A stretch of 64,000 nt of DNA from contig NC_086374.1 of the NCBI RefSeq assembly GCF_036588685.1, positions 34,278,886-34,342,885 of the forward strand, given 5' to 3'. Origin of the DNA: Mytilus trossulus. Taxonomy: Eukaryota > Mollusca > Bivalvia > Mytilida > Mytilidae. This document shows, one piece after another, positions 44,851 through 56,900 of the stretch (its first letter is position 1; every line of letters starts with the position of its first letter). Made by a program: the position numbers and the translations under genes. The notes under the pieces were generated by a model. That model did not search any database. It saw only the letters and a program-made list of their open reading frames with translations, and was not told where the DNA came from.

Positions 44851-46920
44851 CTTTATTAGAATCGAATAGGTCAGTAGACTATTTACAACCGCATTCAAAT
44901 TCCGCCATTGCATCATCACTTCAAATAGAATTTGTCGGTTAAAGCATGTGATTGCAAAACAATGGACTGAACAGGTTGTTAACACTTTCAAATATCAATA
45001 GGGTCAAGCAACATTTTAAAAATGATAAGATCGTTTAAGCGTTAATTTTGTTACAGAAACGAAATTTTAGTGGTATTGCTCATCAAACATTAAGCCGGTC
45101 ATAAAATAAGTTTGTGAATTATGTTTGCGGTTCTTTTGACATGCATTGTGACGTGTCATCGTATTAATTCTATATTAGAAAACTATAGCAGTTATATTAG
45201 AAAAGTATCGCATTCATAAATTTTTGATATTAAAAAAATTTCGCTATGATATAAGACAATTATCGCATTGATATTTTAAAATATAGCAGTATTTTTGACT
45301 TATAGGCGATTTTGGCTTATCCAACAATTTAATTCATCTCGATTGCATTCCTCATAATTTGCTAAATGACATTAATTGAATTTGTACATCTACAAATGAT
45401 AAATCGTGCATTTATGTCTCATTTATTCAACAATTCAATTTTCTCGTTTAAATACATCTTGCTTGGTATAACTTTAAAATAATTCATGGAAATTATACAG
45501 CAGACGTATGTCTTGTTAAATGTCAGCCTGTTTTAAGAAAAGAATCATTACTTTATACCGAGAAGTCTTCGTTCCTTCATAAAAATGTAAACATTCGTCT
45601 GAGATTTCCCACATTGCAACTCGTTGATATAAGACAATATCGCTCATTGATATAAGAAAAGTTTTTATCGTATCGCACCTTCCATAGACTGGTTATAGTT
45701 CCATGGACACAATCATAATATCACATAGACACGTATATACCTTCAAATTGCCGTTGTTTTTCAGTCAAGGTCGTTAAAAACTTCCATTTGTTTTTGTTTT
45801 TTTCTTCAAAATCACGACTGGTCATACTGACAAAAAATCTGAAATCGCTACTAGAATACAGTCAGTTTTAGACTGATCGTACAGTAATTTATTTTGGGAT
45901 CCTCAAGGAAAGCATATTTTTTTATTTGAAATACGAACATTCTACTTAAATACGGTAGGAATTTTGAAACAGTATATATTTTACTGTAAACTGATGCAAA
46001 TATTCGCAATAAAAGATTATTTGCTTTGTACTACGAGAGCAAAATTGTCAATCGATTTCACTTTTTTCTATGAAGTTGGTGTGATGCACGCGAATATTTT
46101 ATATTCTACTGCATGTTTTTGTTACAGTTACTCATATTTATGATGTTATACATACATTTAAGATGTGCAAAGCACTTTATAGATATAGGAGTAAACAAAT
46201 GATGAGAAAAAGCACCAAAACAAAACCGTTCTATTATGCCAGTTTGAAATCCTCGCTTCGAAAATCGCGACTTCCGGATAGCGTACAGAATAGTATCTAC
46301 ACTGTGAGCTTTGATATATAAAAATGATTGAATCTGAAGTGAGACGATGTATGAAATATTAATGTTTGTATGATATCAAGACAAAATATTCAACTCAAAT
46401 ACGCCTTAACATAAAAAGGTGCACTCGATTTTCTCTTTTCGTTACAATTGTTATCCATTTTTTTTTAAATTCTTGAGTAACTAAAATTACTTAACTAATA
46501 GATTGATATGTTTTCCGTCCGTGGTAATTTTGTTTTGAATATCGGAGGTTATGAATTTCTACATCCAACTTGAAAGATACCAATGTCGTGTCGATTTGAT
46601 AACTTAGTGTTCTGCTTAACTATGTAATAGATAAAATGAAAACTTATACAAATGGTGATTTTAAAATAAAACTCTTCGTAGTTGAGAAAAAATTGTAATT
46701 TTGTTTGTCTCGACTAGCTTTTAAAATTTTTGTCACTATAGTAAACATTACAGTAAGCATGTATCGCCTTCTCTAACAAAGAGCTTCGATTCTGTTGTTC
46801 TATTTCAACCGGATTTCTGACTGTCCATATAATCGTAATTTTTTATACTTAAGTTTTAATTATCTTTGAAAGGTAAAACAAATAATACATAAACATTTGT
46901 GACTTATATTATGCATACAG

Positions 46921-47018
46921 GCGTGGTGTCGAGCACATAATGCTAGACTTGCTGAAGTGGCTTCGGTTGGATTGATGGCATACTTAAGTCAGTGAGACAG
47001 CAAAATCTTATGGTCATG
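46921..47018 (+). pseudogene. Gene E exon 3 (CTLD middle, +1 frameshift)
   Basis: Frame 1 gives AWCRAHNARLAEVASVGLMA then YLSQ and a stop. Shifting by one base at TTAAGTC gives SETAKSYGH and the phase-1 end required by exon 4. The acceptor ATACAG and donor ATG|GTATAG are intact. The SVGLM stretch also departs from the usual acidic S.(E/D)EN pattern, which hints at relaxed constraint. Confidence 0.75.
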
Positions 47019-47179
47019 GTATAGTATTTATACTTTACAATTACTTTTGTCTCGAGAAACTTTTTGTGATCGATGAATATAAGGGAAACATTTATTGAAT
47101 TAAATTTAGACAATCGTGTAATAAAGTTGTGTAACAGTCATGCATGAGAACAAACTATAAAAAAAAACAATTAAAATTA

Positions 47180-47385
47180 TGGTGGCCGGTTAACGAAATT
47201 TTGCGTGTTCGCCTTTGGTATTCTATATATATAGTACGAAGTCGAAAACGCGAAAACGCGAAATATTCTATCTTTTTGTTTTCGCCTTTTTGACTTGGCG
47301 TTTTCGCGTTTTCGACTTAACGATTTCACGTTTTTGTCCTATAATATGAAAGGAGAAAACGCGAAATGGCCTTAACCGGCCACCA
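47180..47385. mobile_element. 206-bp MITE with TGGTGGCCGGTTAA termini and TA duplication
   Basis: Ends TGGTGGCCGGTTAACG and CCTTAACCGGCCACCA are near-perfect inverted repeats flanked by TA on both sides (47178-47179, 47386-47387). The interior is itself palindromic with CGCGAAAACGCGAAA / TTTTCGCGTTTTCG blocks. It is non-coding and lies in gene E intron 3. Confidence 0.85.
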
Positions 47386-47738
47386 TATATAATACTTATT
47401 CAATTGTATGTATCAAATATTTAAAACGAAAACACACAAGAGTACAGATCTGATAGAACACGTTTGGAACTGAAACCTTGTTCAAAGCAAATAAAAACTA
47501 ATAAAATAGCACTTGTCTAAGGCTGAAATATAAATCAGTACGTACCAAACATCCTATGGATTTAGTGTATATACGTAATTAGCAGTCAGAGATAGAAAAA
47601 AAATATGTATGCCAATATATTGACTAAAATATATACACAAAAAAATAGATGACAAGACTTCGCTTTTTAACATTATATCAAGTCACATATATACATGTAA
47701 GTATGGATTAACATTGGTTGCATGATTTGATTATTTAG

Positions 47739-47946
47739 ATTATTGGTTAGGAGGAAGTGATGAAGTGGTCGAAGGGTTATGGCAATGGTCAAGTACTGGG
47801 AAAAAAATCACGGTGTCCGATTGGTACCCTGGGCAACCGGATAATTTTGGAAACGGTCAGAATTGCCTCCTTATCTGGAACCAAGAAAATTATCACTGGG
47901 ATGACGTATCTTGCTCCTCTCTAAATCGTTATATATGTGAAGCAGA
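47739..47946 (+). CDS. Gene E exon 4 (CTLD core and end)
   Basis: YWLGGSDEVVEGLWQWSSTG, WYPGQPDNFGNGQNC, WDDVSC and RYICEAE: a well-preserved second half with WIGG-, QPD- and WND-equivalent motifs and the last three cysteines. The acceptor is TATTTAG and the donor AGA|GTATGT; read-through instead would add YVMYI and stop. Confidence 0.85.
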
Positions 47947-49137
47947 GTATGTTATGTATATCTAAAGTGTTTATGTATTTTTTAGATGTTGAAGGTCGAT
48001 TATCAATATGTTTATATTTGAATTCTCTACACAATCTTCTACAATTTGTCTATCAACAGGAATTTATCCTTTTAATAAAATGGTCTTTCGATATCAATAC
48101 AGATACACCTTGATGAAATCGTACCTGTATTAGTCCTTTTAATAAAATAAAATTTAAGCTACTAAACTAGGAAATATAAACTTAAAAATATTCAAAAGAA
48201 ATACTTATTTGTATGTTCTTCATATTATGCTCGATCGATTCGCAATTCAGTATAGATCATAACATAATTAAAAAAAAACACCACTGCCTTGTACGGTGTC
48301 TTTGCATGTACATAGTGATTTAAATACACGTTAGATTACCCCCGTCTGTATTAGTTTGATAAAAAAAAAGTGACACTTCTTCTATTAAAAAAACGTCAAA
48401 ACATTGTAAGGGGGGCCAATGTATCCCAACACATAACTTTTAATGAATATTCAGATCAAATTTCGGTTACACTAAATCATTAATCAGACGAGGTTGATTC
48501 AATATATACCATGTTCAAGGTGAAAAAATATTCGGGCCAATTGGAAGAGTTCACAAACATAGAAACGAATTTACATATTCTTCAAATTCCAGAATACATT
48601 TTTATGAATATAATTTTGTATATCTGTAACATACCATCAAACACACAGTTTATCGGCTTAAAAAGTAACATAATAATTCATGGTTTGAAGCATGTCGAGT
48701 TTATTAAAAATGAATAGTTTGTTTCCAATATTTCTGTTCTCTTTTCGCATATTTCAACTAGAATTAGATGTAAATTCATCATTACAGATTTATCCTCTGC
48801 TTGAATTAGCGGCAAACAAATTATTATGAAGACATATTTAGCAAATTATTAATTTATCTTTTAAAAGCTATATGTGCTTTTGTGGCTACTGTCGAAATAA
48901 ATTTTCAACTACACTGATCAGTCTTAATTTTATTCTGTAATTGTCAACGGTAAATTACGAATTTGACATATAGGTCTGAACTAGCGAGTCCATTACGCTC
49001 GACAATTCTATCTACTATAATCAACACTCGGCTATACAATCCACTAAGCTCAACTCGATATCAATCTTAATTGCACCAATTTCCGAATTTCCCAAATTTA
49101 ACTTATAAATTATGTTCTATAACATTTTTTTTTTCAG

Positions 49138-49162
49138 ATTCCCTGCAGGACCCGTTGGATGA
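49138..49162 (+). CDS. Gene E exon 5 (short C-terminus)
   Basis: After a long pyrimidine run and TTTCAG, the phase-2 frame reads (E)FPAGPVG and TGA at 49160-49162. It is short and supported only by the acceptor and frame match. Confidence 0.45.
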
Positions 49163-50432
49163 AAATCTCCAGACATTTATTTATATCATCATAATAGTTT
49201 TCAAAAATTATCATGATATAACAAATTTAGTATTTAAGAAATTGTTATTGTTTTCTACATGATTAATAGTTATAGGCCATTGTCAATTTTAGTGTGCGAT
49301 AATAGATCATATAAAAGCCCCACCCTTGTAAAGCCTGTAAAACAGTTATTGTGGTTTGCTACAGATTATCATACATTTGTATTTGTGAATCGATAAATGA
49401 TTTTAACATGATAAAACGGGGTGATTGTCTCGCTTGACTTTTTTTTTTTCTATTTGACGATTTTCGTTCTTAATTTTTGGCTGTTTTTTCGTCCGTTGCG
49501 AGAACTTGAAATTTGTTTCTAATTCAAGAAATGGGCGTATAAGTAACAATTTTCTTAATATCTCAATTATTTTCTAAAATGTGATATGCGAATGTTTTTT
49601 AATGACCAGATAATGATAGAGAACGTCGGAAGGTTGGTCCTCTTTTCAGAATTTAAAATATGTTAAATACCTTGCGATTGGCCTGGAATTATGTTGAGGT
49701 ACCTGTCCTGTAATATTAACATGGCCGTGAGGATCATATCTACACGTCGAAACTTCTCAGTTTTATGTTGAAGGAAAATAATGGTCTATACTCAAATCTG
49801 ATATAACTGACGTAGTCGTATACTGTACTTATTTTACTGGTTGTTTCAAAGTATATGTATACGAAATAATGAGTGGTTGTGTGTTCAATGTATTAAGATA
49901 GAAGAGGGGTTTATATTTTTGAACTGTAGAATAATTGAGTAGCTAGGAAACTGGTGAAACAGCTTATTAATAGAAACAAATATATGTATAAGTTAATCAT
50001 CAAAAAAACTTTTTTGTAGGGATGCAATGTTAACATTTCTTTACACATTACGTGTTTTCCTATCATAACTTTTCCTTCAATTCTAAGTTTGAGCGTCCCC
50101 TCTGAAAATATTCCCAGAAGCATGTGTTGTACAAACACGAAAGCGTTGCACCATATATATTATATATAATTGCTTGATCGTATAATAAGCACTTTAATCC
50201 CAACATTCATCAGAAATGATATAAATGCACAAATTAAGAAAGGGTACAATATGTGACATATAAAATGAAATGAAAAATAACAGTTGTGTTACAAAACTAA
50301 AAGGTATCTGCAAATTGATAGCACTTTACGTATTAATGTGTTCATCACTGAAAATGGAAAAGTAGAGTGACATAATGTGTCAGGTAAATATTCAATTCTT
50401 TTCAGTATTTACTATTTATTTACAGAAACTAT
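49163..50432. other. Convergent spacer between genes E and D
   Basis: The 3' ends of E (plus) and D (minus) meet here. A TTTATT at 50415-50420 (AATAAA, minus) lies 13 bases after the gene D stop. Nothing else recognisable; the small frames at 49911-50138 and nearby lack support. Confidence 0.5.
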
Positions 50433-50955
50433 TTAATACAAGTCGTCATCTAAAGACCCGTGCCTTTTTTTGTTGTTTCGAAACATCTTATTCTGCGATA
50501 AATCATTTTGAACGTGTTGATTGGTATTATTTGTCATGCTATTGGTTCGGTTTGTTTCTCCAGGTTTACGCAGTCCGGCGTAGGAACCGTCTACATTTCC
50601 GTTCTGAAACCTTCGAGCATGTCGAAAATTATGATTTTCCTCCACGTTATTATTTGAACTTGATGGTTGATAAACTTCATCATAAGCTGGTTCCGGGACA
50701 TGAGTATCACTGTTGCTTGACTTCCGGTTGTCCTTATTGTTCTTGTGAACAGCCGTATAGACAGGTTCTCTAGAAGGTTGCCTGTCAAGATCGACACCAT
50801 CGCCTCCAAAAGCAACAATTGGTACAGGGTCACGAATTCCTAAGTCTACATTGTGGTAACCCGGTTGTTCTCTAAAACCGTTTATAAAGTCGTCATTGTT
50901 ATCATGGTGTGTCATATGAATTTGGAGTCTGTCTTCTTTTTGTCGCCGTTTTTTC
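50433..50955 (-). CDS. Gene D exon 8 (cytoplasmic tail and stop)
   Basis: It starts RKKRRQKEDRL after TTTAAG, with tyrosine sites PGYHNV, EPVYTAV, PAYDEVY and GSYAGL, and an Asn-rich C-terminus ending SLDDDLY and TAA at 50435-50433. The opposite-strand 132-residue frame and the 80-residue minus frame are shadows. Confidence 0.88.
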
Positions 50956-53900
50956 CTTAAAGTACAACAAAGCGTATTTATATTAAAGACTAAATATTCT
51001 GTAATGTGCACGTATTTGATTTACTTAAAAAGAAAATTTTGTGTTCCATTTTTCACCCAAAACAAAATCTGTAACGAAAGTATATGTTATTTGTTCGTTT
51101 GGTTGGTGTTTTTTGGGGGGTATTTTTATTGGTAGATGTAATTCACTTGTCTCATTGACGTACATGTATTTTGCCACAGTTCCCTTTGTTCATATACTGT
51201 TATCATGGTTATTTAATACCTCAATGTATATCATGATTTAAATCGAAGGAGATAAAGATATGCGGCGATCAGTTAGCAACGAAACAACTAAGTTCAATCA
51301 GAATAGCAAACAGTACACTTTCCTATGAATAAGAAATTTTATTTGTCCTAAATTCGTGCATATATAGCTCATTAACATTGGGTATTGTAAATAATGAGCA
51401 CCTTTAAAGATTGAAGCTTTCTATTGTCAAAAAGCTTACATATTACTAAATGAATATTGATCCTGTGACCATGCTCGGGTTATCTTTTTCGTAATTATAT
51501 GCATGCACACAATGTTTATAACGTCTCTTATTTACTCTTGTAACATTACACAATGCTTACCTTAACTTATAGAATACAACAGCGAGGACAATTACAATAG
51601 CCAGAAATATACATAGCATAATAGCTATGATAACACCTGCAAAATATCAAAATTCATGTACAACAATATATTATAATATTAAATCATTTTTGAACATGTT
51701 TAACATATTACAAAATATACCAGCATTTTAAAAATTATATTTAGTCTTAGATGCATGATTTTTTATTACATGTTATTGGCTTTGAACTACAAAAATGTAT
51801 TTATTTGTTGTTCGGATGTTAAAGTTATCGGCAAAGTTTACTCTTTGTTTTTGTTAGATGTAAATTTCTATTTGTATTCATCTGATAGGTTAGACTTTTA
51901 TAGCTGACTTAATAAATATGAGCTTTGTTGATTGTTGAAGTTCGTACGGTGACCCATAGCTGTTAATTTCTGTGTCATTTTGTCTCTTGTAAAAAGTTAT
52001 CTCATTAGCAAACATACAAAATCTTCTTTTGAACATATAGCAATTCATATCAGTTTCCGACAAAAAAAAATTTAAAACATACATGTTTTTTCATTTGAAT
52101 CTGGTATTCGGAAAATGTCTATAGTCCTTATATTATCGGTCCTTAAAGTGCAAGGAGACTCATAGTTTTAACAAAAGGGGCCTTATATATAAGAGTAAGC
52201 GCAATAGTGCTAATATATTTTTTTGGCGAAAATGATATCAAAACTAGTATAATTATGAATAACTTGTCCAAGAAGAAAATAGTGTGCAAGCTTCTTTTTT
52301 TAAGCAAAAATGAGAAAAATACGTGACTCAACTTAGAGAATTATGTATATAAATCTGAAGTACTTTTCAAAACTATACAGTCTAACAACTGTGCATACCT
52401 AGACTTGGACCACTGCTAGCAACTAAACTTTTAGTCTCAATATCTGCTACATTTGAGGAGGAATCGGGTGTGTCCGTGGTTATACTGGACCCACTGCATT
52501 CTGTTCCCAATGTGTCGCCGACTATAATAAAAAATAAAATATATATTTTATAAACGTATAACAAGTTTACAGACTGGAAAATACGTACGTGTATAATGTT
52601 ACAATTGTATGTTATTAAAGATAAACTTTTTTTTATTTCAAAGTCATCATTCCAAATGGGCTTTATTTATCATTTATTCATATTAAATTTATATCTCACA
52701 TAATAAAAAGAACCCGAACAAATTAGTTAATAGAATAATGCTAGAGACTAATGAAAACGCATATTATAAATCAACTTAGTAATTAAACAAATATATTTGT
52801 TAGACCTTGGCAAATGAAATTCCTTTTAATATTACAATCTCCATTCATCATTTTGAATGTATTAGCACCAAAGGCAAAGTACTGGCATTCAAACTGTGGT
52901 AAAGTAGACACTGAAATAGAAAAAAAAAATATTATAGAGTATTATACTTGACTGTACATATTCATCATGACTTGTATAAAACATATAATACATCACCATA
53001 TTGCGGTAAGAACCAACAAGTACGATTCAACAGAACACTATTTCTGTATAATCGATAACTAATCGATAAATAATCGGTAAATAATACTTCCGATGTTTTT
53101 TTTCTTATTTTCAGTTTTAATGGATTTCCACCTTTTTAATTTATTTTAAAATTCGATATTAATGTTTTACTTTACTTGTTTCTACCAAGTTGTGAAATTG
53201 GATCGTATTGAAAGATATTTTGGCAATGCAAAAGGCATTCACCAGTATTAGTCACTTTTCAAAGATTTTTCTCTCCGGTTTCCTCCACTAAAAACTTGCG
53301 GGTCAAAAAAAAGTACAATAGTGCTCAAACTGGCATTAATAACCAATCGATCAATCAATCTGGGTGTTTTAAAAAGTTCACTTTAATAGATAAATATACG
53401 GGTTATATTGTACTTTTAAAAGCTATGTCAATATTTGGCTGTCAAAAATACCATCAGAATTTTAAAACTTATCCATGTCCAGTAGTATTGAAAGTAGATT
53501 GTTGAATTAACATTTAGCTTCTGTGGGTATAATTAGCACTGAAATAATTGAACTATCCCTTTTCATTTGTCTTATCCCAATTCGTTTTCGAATTAACAAC
53601 GATTGCATCAAACTAGTTCAGCAAACATAATTGATAGTTGTTATAGTGCAGAGCTTTGTACAACCGTTGGATACATATAATATGTACACTTATACAAATT
53701 GTGACTTGGATGGAGTGTTGCCTCATTGGCACTCATTCATAATTTGCTAATACCTATATATTTACACTTCATTACAGTCATTTATCTAACAAAATATATG
53801 ATCAAATTATATGTGTTAACACAAAAACCGGTTTTATGTAATCTCAAGCTTCCCTCAACACATTCGCTCCATCTTAATCAGTACTGTAGATAAACATCAA

Positions 53901-56900
53901 AATCACGAATATCTACCATTCTTACGTATCATTTGCCCACTAGACATAAAGATACATGCATCTTCAGAGTTTATCATTTTGAAGATTTTTTATCATTTTG
54001 TAATCATAATTGTTTTTTTTCCCGTTGTATCGGTGCTGTACCTAATAAAAGCGCTAGAACATATTTAAAGAGATTTTATCCTGTTGACCGTAAGTTAAAC
54101 GATAGGAATTGGGACATTTGCCAATTTTCTGCTTTTATACTTTATACATGTAACATTTTACATATTAGTACATTGTTTTTTATCTTATTCCATACCTTGT
54201 CTGTACACAGTCATATGATTGACACCACATTTTTCCTCAGAATTCCCAGGACAATCTATAGCATCACAGTTATCTGCAGGCATGCCATTAACTAGGTGAT
54301 AATAGCAGTAGCACTTGTTTACCTAAAAATAAAGAAGAAAACCAATATTTTACCGACTTTTCACAAACTTCTGTGCTTGGTTTACTGGTTTAAGAAGCTT
54401 GGTATGAGTGCCATAGAGACCACTCTCCATTCAAGTCACAATTCGTAAAAGTGAACAATTAAATATAGGTCAAAGTACGGTCTTCATCACGGAGCGTCGG
54501 TCCACATCGAACAGTATGCTGTTAAGGGTCCCATTAATGACTAGTATAAAATCATTAAAACGTGAAAAGCAACGGTATAATTCATATAAAAAACGAGAAA
54601 CACTCATGAACCACAACAAACGACAGCTACTGAACATCAGGTTCTCGACTTGGGATGGTGCATAATTGTGCTTTTTTTCTAAACCAAATTCTGACAGTGA
54701 ATCTTCTAAAGAAAATAAAGAACAGACAATAAGCAAGATATCTAATACAATTTCTGTTTAATTATGCACAAAGTGTTTGCTCAAATATATTGTTGAAATC
54801 GTCACAAATCATTAATTATTGATAAATCAGTCATGTAACAGTGAGAGATGAGTGTTACCTTTGAAAATTAATAAAACTTTTTAATGTTCAAAGGTGTAAT
54901 TTTCAGTTAGAAATAAAAAAGCAATTCAGCAAATTTTTCAATAAACTTTAAAATAAGACGAAAATAAAGTAAACATTCGAATAATATTTCCCATCTTAAC
55001 CTGATGCAAAGTAATTAAATTAGGTAATTACTCTTGACTGTTTCTTCATACAAAGTCACAGATCCAATATAAAAAAAACAATAACGCCATCGCATAACAA
55101 GAAAAATGACAAACAGACAAATAACAGCACACAAGACATAAATAAAAATCTAAAGACTAAGCAAAACGAACCCAACCAAAAACTTGGGGTGATCTTAGGT
55201 GCTCCGGAAGGGTAATCAGATCCTGCTTCACACGTGGCACCCGTCGTGTTGCTCATGTTATTACATACCCGGTAAACAGTCTTATTTTTTATATTCACTA
55301 GGTCACATTCGTGCAAAAGGGAACGGGATCGTTATTACGTCATGAAGATCATATTCGATATAAAATGATTCAATATGAAACTTATGTTGCGATGCATACG
55401 TGCAGTCTATTTGTTTGTACTTATTTGGTATCGTCAAAATTCCTTGAAATATCGAGGAGTAAAGCATATTTTACAAAGAACAACATATAGATAGCTACCT
55501 GAACACCAATGTAGTCAAACGATGCATCTGAACAGAATGAAACGCAGTTTGCTAAATGGTTGTTTGTCATTACTGTTTCCTTTGCTGCTGCTTTCACAAC
55601 AAAACAACCTGTAATATAAACAAGTATTCATGAAAACACAATGTCTTATAAACAATCAACCAATAAAACCATCGACAAAAGGACAAAAGCATGAAACAGT
55701 TATAAAACTTAAGTCTAAAGATTGCATTAAAAGTTAACATAAAAGAATAAGATGATATAATACCGTATTGATTTTTTTTAAGGCACAACAATAGATCTTG
55801 GTCGGTGTCAATTTTTGTCTTTCCAAAACGAAACAATACAATCTGAAAATTCCTATAATCATCTTTATCAAGTCTTAATTGTCAGTAACTAGGAATGATA
55901 TGTCTGGTGAAACTAGTAATTATATTTTAAATTCGAAATTTAACTTGCGAATCTTCGAGGTACTTCTTGATTTCAAATTTTAAAGTAATAATTATTTGTG
56001 GTTACTTTAAAATAATAAGTCGTAAATATGGTGAAGCTATAGATACATGTATTGTCGAAATGCGCATCTGGTGCAGAGAAAATGGTACCGTTAATGTTAT
56101 TAAGTACTAAACTTCAAAATTTCGAAATCTAACTGAAGTACATATTCAGAATCTTCTAACTACGTCTACAAAATGCAGCTTTCACAAGTTACTGTATATG
56201 CATTATATAAGTGTAGTTATCAAATGATAAGACGCTATATATTGTCAAAACAGAAAAGAATTTACTCACCATAATCTTGAGACCATGGTTTATTAGTCAG
56301 GACATCAGTGACAGAACAAAACCTAGCAGCATTTATAAATTCAGTTCCATAACTAAGCAGTACTCCACTTATACTTTCACAGTACAATTCTGCATCGTTT
56401 TTAGTTTCCTTAAGGTTAAATACTTTGATTGTAGCAAACGTTCCTGAAAAAAATCATGTATACCCTTATACAAATATAACTAGAGGCTCTCAAGAGCCTG
56501 AATCGCTCACCTAATTCTACTTGGGTTTTTGAAATCTTATAAATTTGGCTAAAAGTAACAACATAACCTCATAAGGAAATGAACATTCAGGCTATGTTTG
56601 ATTTCATTCAATTCAGTGTTTCTCTAGAAGACTTTCGTATGCATTTCCCATATGGTCCTATGCTAAACTAAGTCACCCCACTGGCGGCCATCTTGGATGA
56701 TGGATCGGCTACAAAGTAACAACCATTGGTCAGTACCTCATAAGGAACATTCATGCCATGTTTGGTTTCATTCCATTCAGTGGTTCTCTAAAAGAAGTCA
56801 TTTGTATGCATTTCCCATAGGGTCATATGTTAAACTTAGTCCCACAGGCGACCATCTTGGATAATGGATGGGCTACAAAGTAACAACAGCACCTCATAAG

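Larger units (their letters stand above)
39431..46306. mobile_element. 6,876-bp terminal-inverted-repeat transposon (CACAGTG ends, 5-bp target duplication)
   Basis: The left end CACAGTGTAGATACTATTCT... and right end ...AGAATAGTATCTACACTGTG are inverted over about 56 bases with one mismatch (CGCTTTCCGG against CGCTATCCGG). Both are flanked by AGCTT (39426-39430 and 46307-46311). Inverted similarity continues colinearly inward: 39846-39935 with 45840-45890, 41700-41800 with 45620-45710, and 41940-42070 with 45170-45310. The arms carry repeated GATATAAGACAATATCGC-like words. No transposase frame is visible; the interior holds other repeats (40612-40795, 42100-42245, 43255-43540, 43905-44420, 44715-44850). 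A 5-bp duplication and CAC(A/T).TG ends fit the Transib/RAG class; this is inference. Confidence 0.8.
35781..49162 (+). pseudogene. Gene E: secreted C-type lectin with frameshifted exon 3 (5 exons)
   Basis: Exons: 35781-35826 signal peptide (MNLSCLHALILCLLL); 36284-36390 (ECPLGWFHYDSSCLLF, WYNAN); 46921-47018 (AWCRAHNARLAEV, later ETAKSYGH); 47739-47946 (YWLGGSDEVVEGLWQWSS, WYPGQPDNF, HWDDVSC, RYICEAE); 49138-49162 (FPAGPVG, stop). Allowing for one extra base in exon 3, the frame would give about 160 residues, a normal single-CTLD secreted lectin. QPD with WDD suggests a Ca-dependent galactose-type site. As read, exon 3 contains one base too many near 46984 and meets TGA at 46993-46995. It may be a pseudogene, a disabled allele or a sequence error. 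Introns are long: intron 2 is 10.5 kb and holds a LINE and a 6.9-kb transposon. Confidence 0.7.

Noticed and set aside
39431-46306. A transposase or RAG-like gene inside the large transposon
   Set aside because: All open frames inside are under about 100 codons and overlap other repeats; none shows a transposase motif.
46981-46995. Alternative donor sites (TTAA|GTCAGT or GTCA|GTGAGA) that would avoid the stop in gene E exon 3
   Set aside because: The first gives the right phase but drops the conserved ETAKSYGH segment; the second gives the wrong phase for exon 4. The frame-shifted peptide up to GTATAG matches the expected lectin better.
50375-50773. 132-residue plus-strand open frame
   Set aside because: It lies antisense to the in-frame cytoplasmic tail exon of gene D and has no recognisable domain or splice support.
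50433-50955. Canonical ITIM or ITAM motifs in the gene D tail
   Set aside because: The tyrosine sites have P or G at the -2 position, and spacing does not fit an ITAM, so only YxxV/L-type motifs are claimed.
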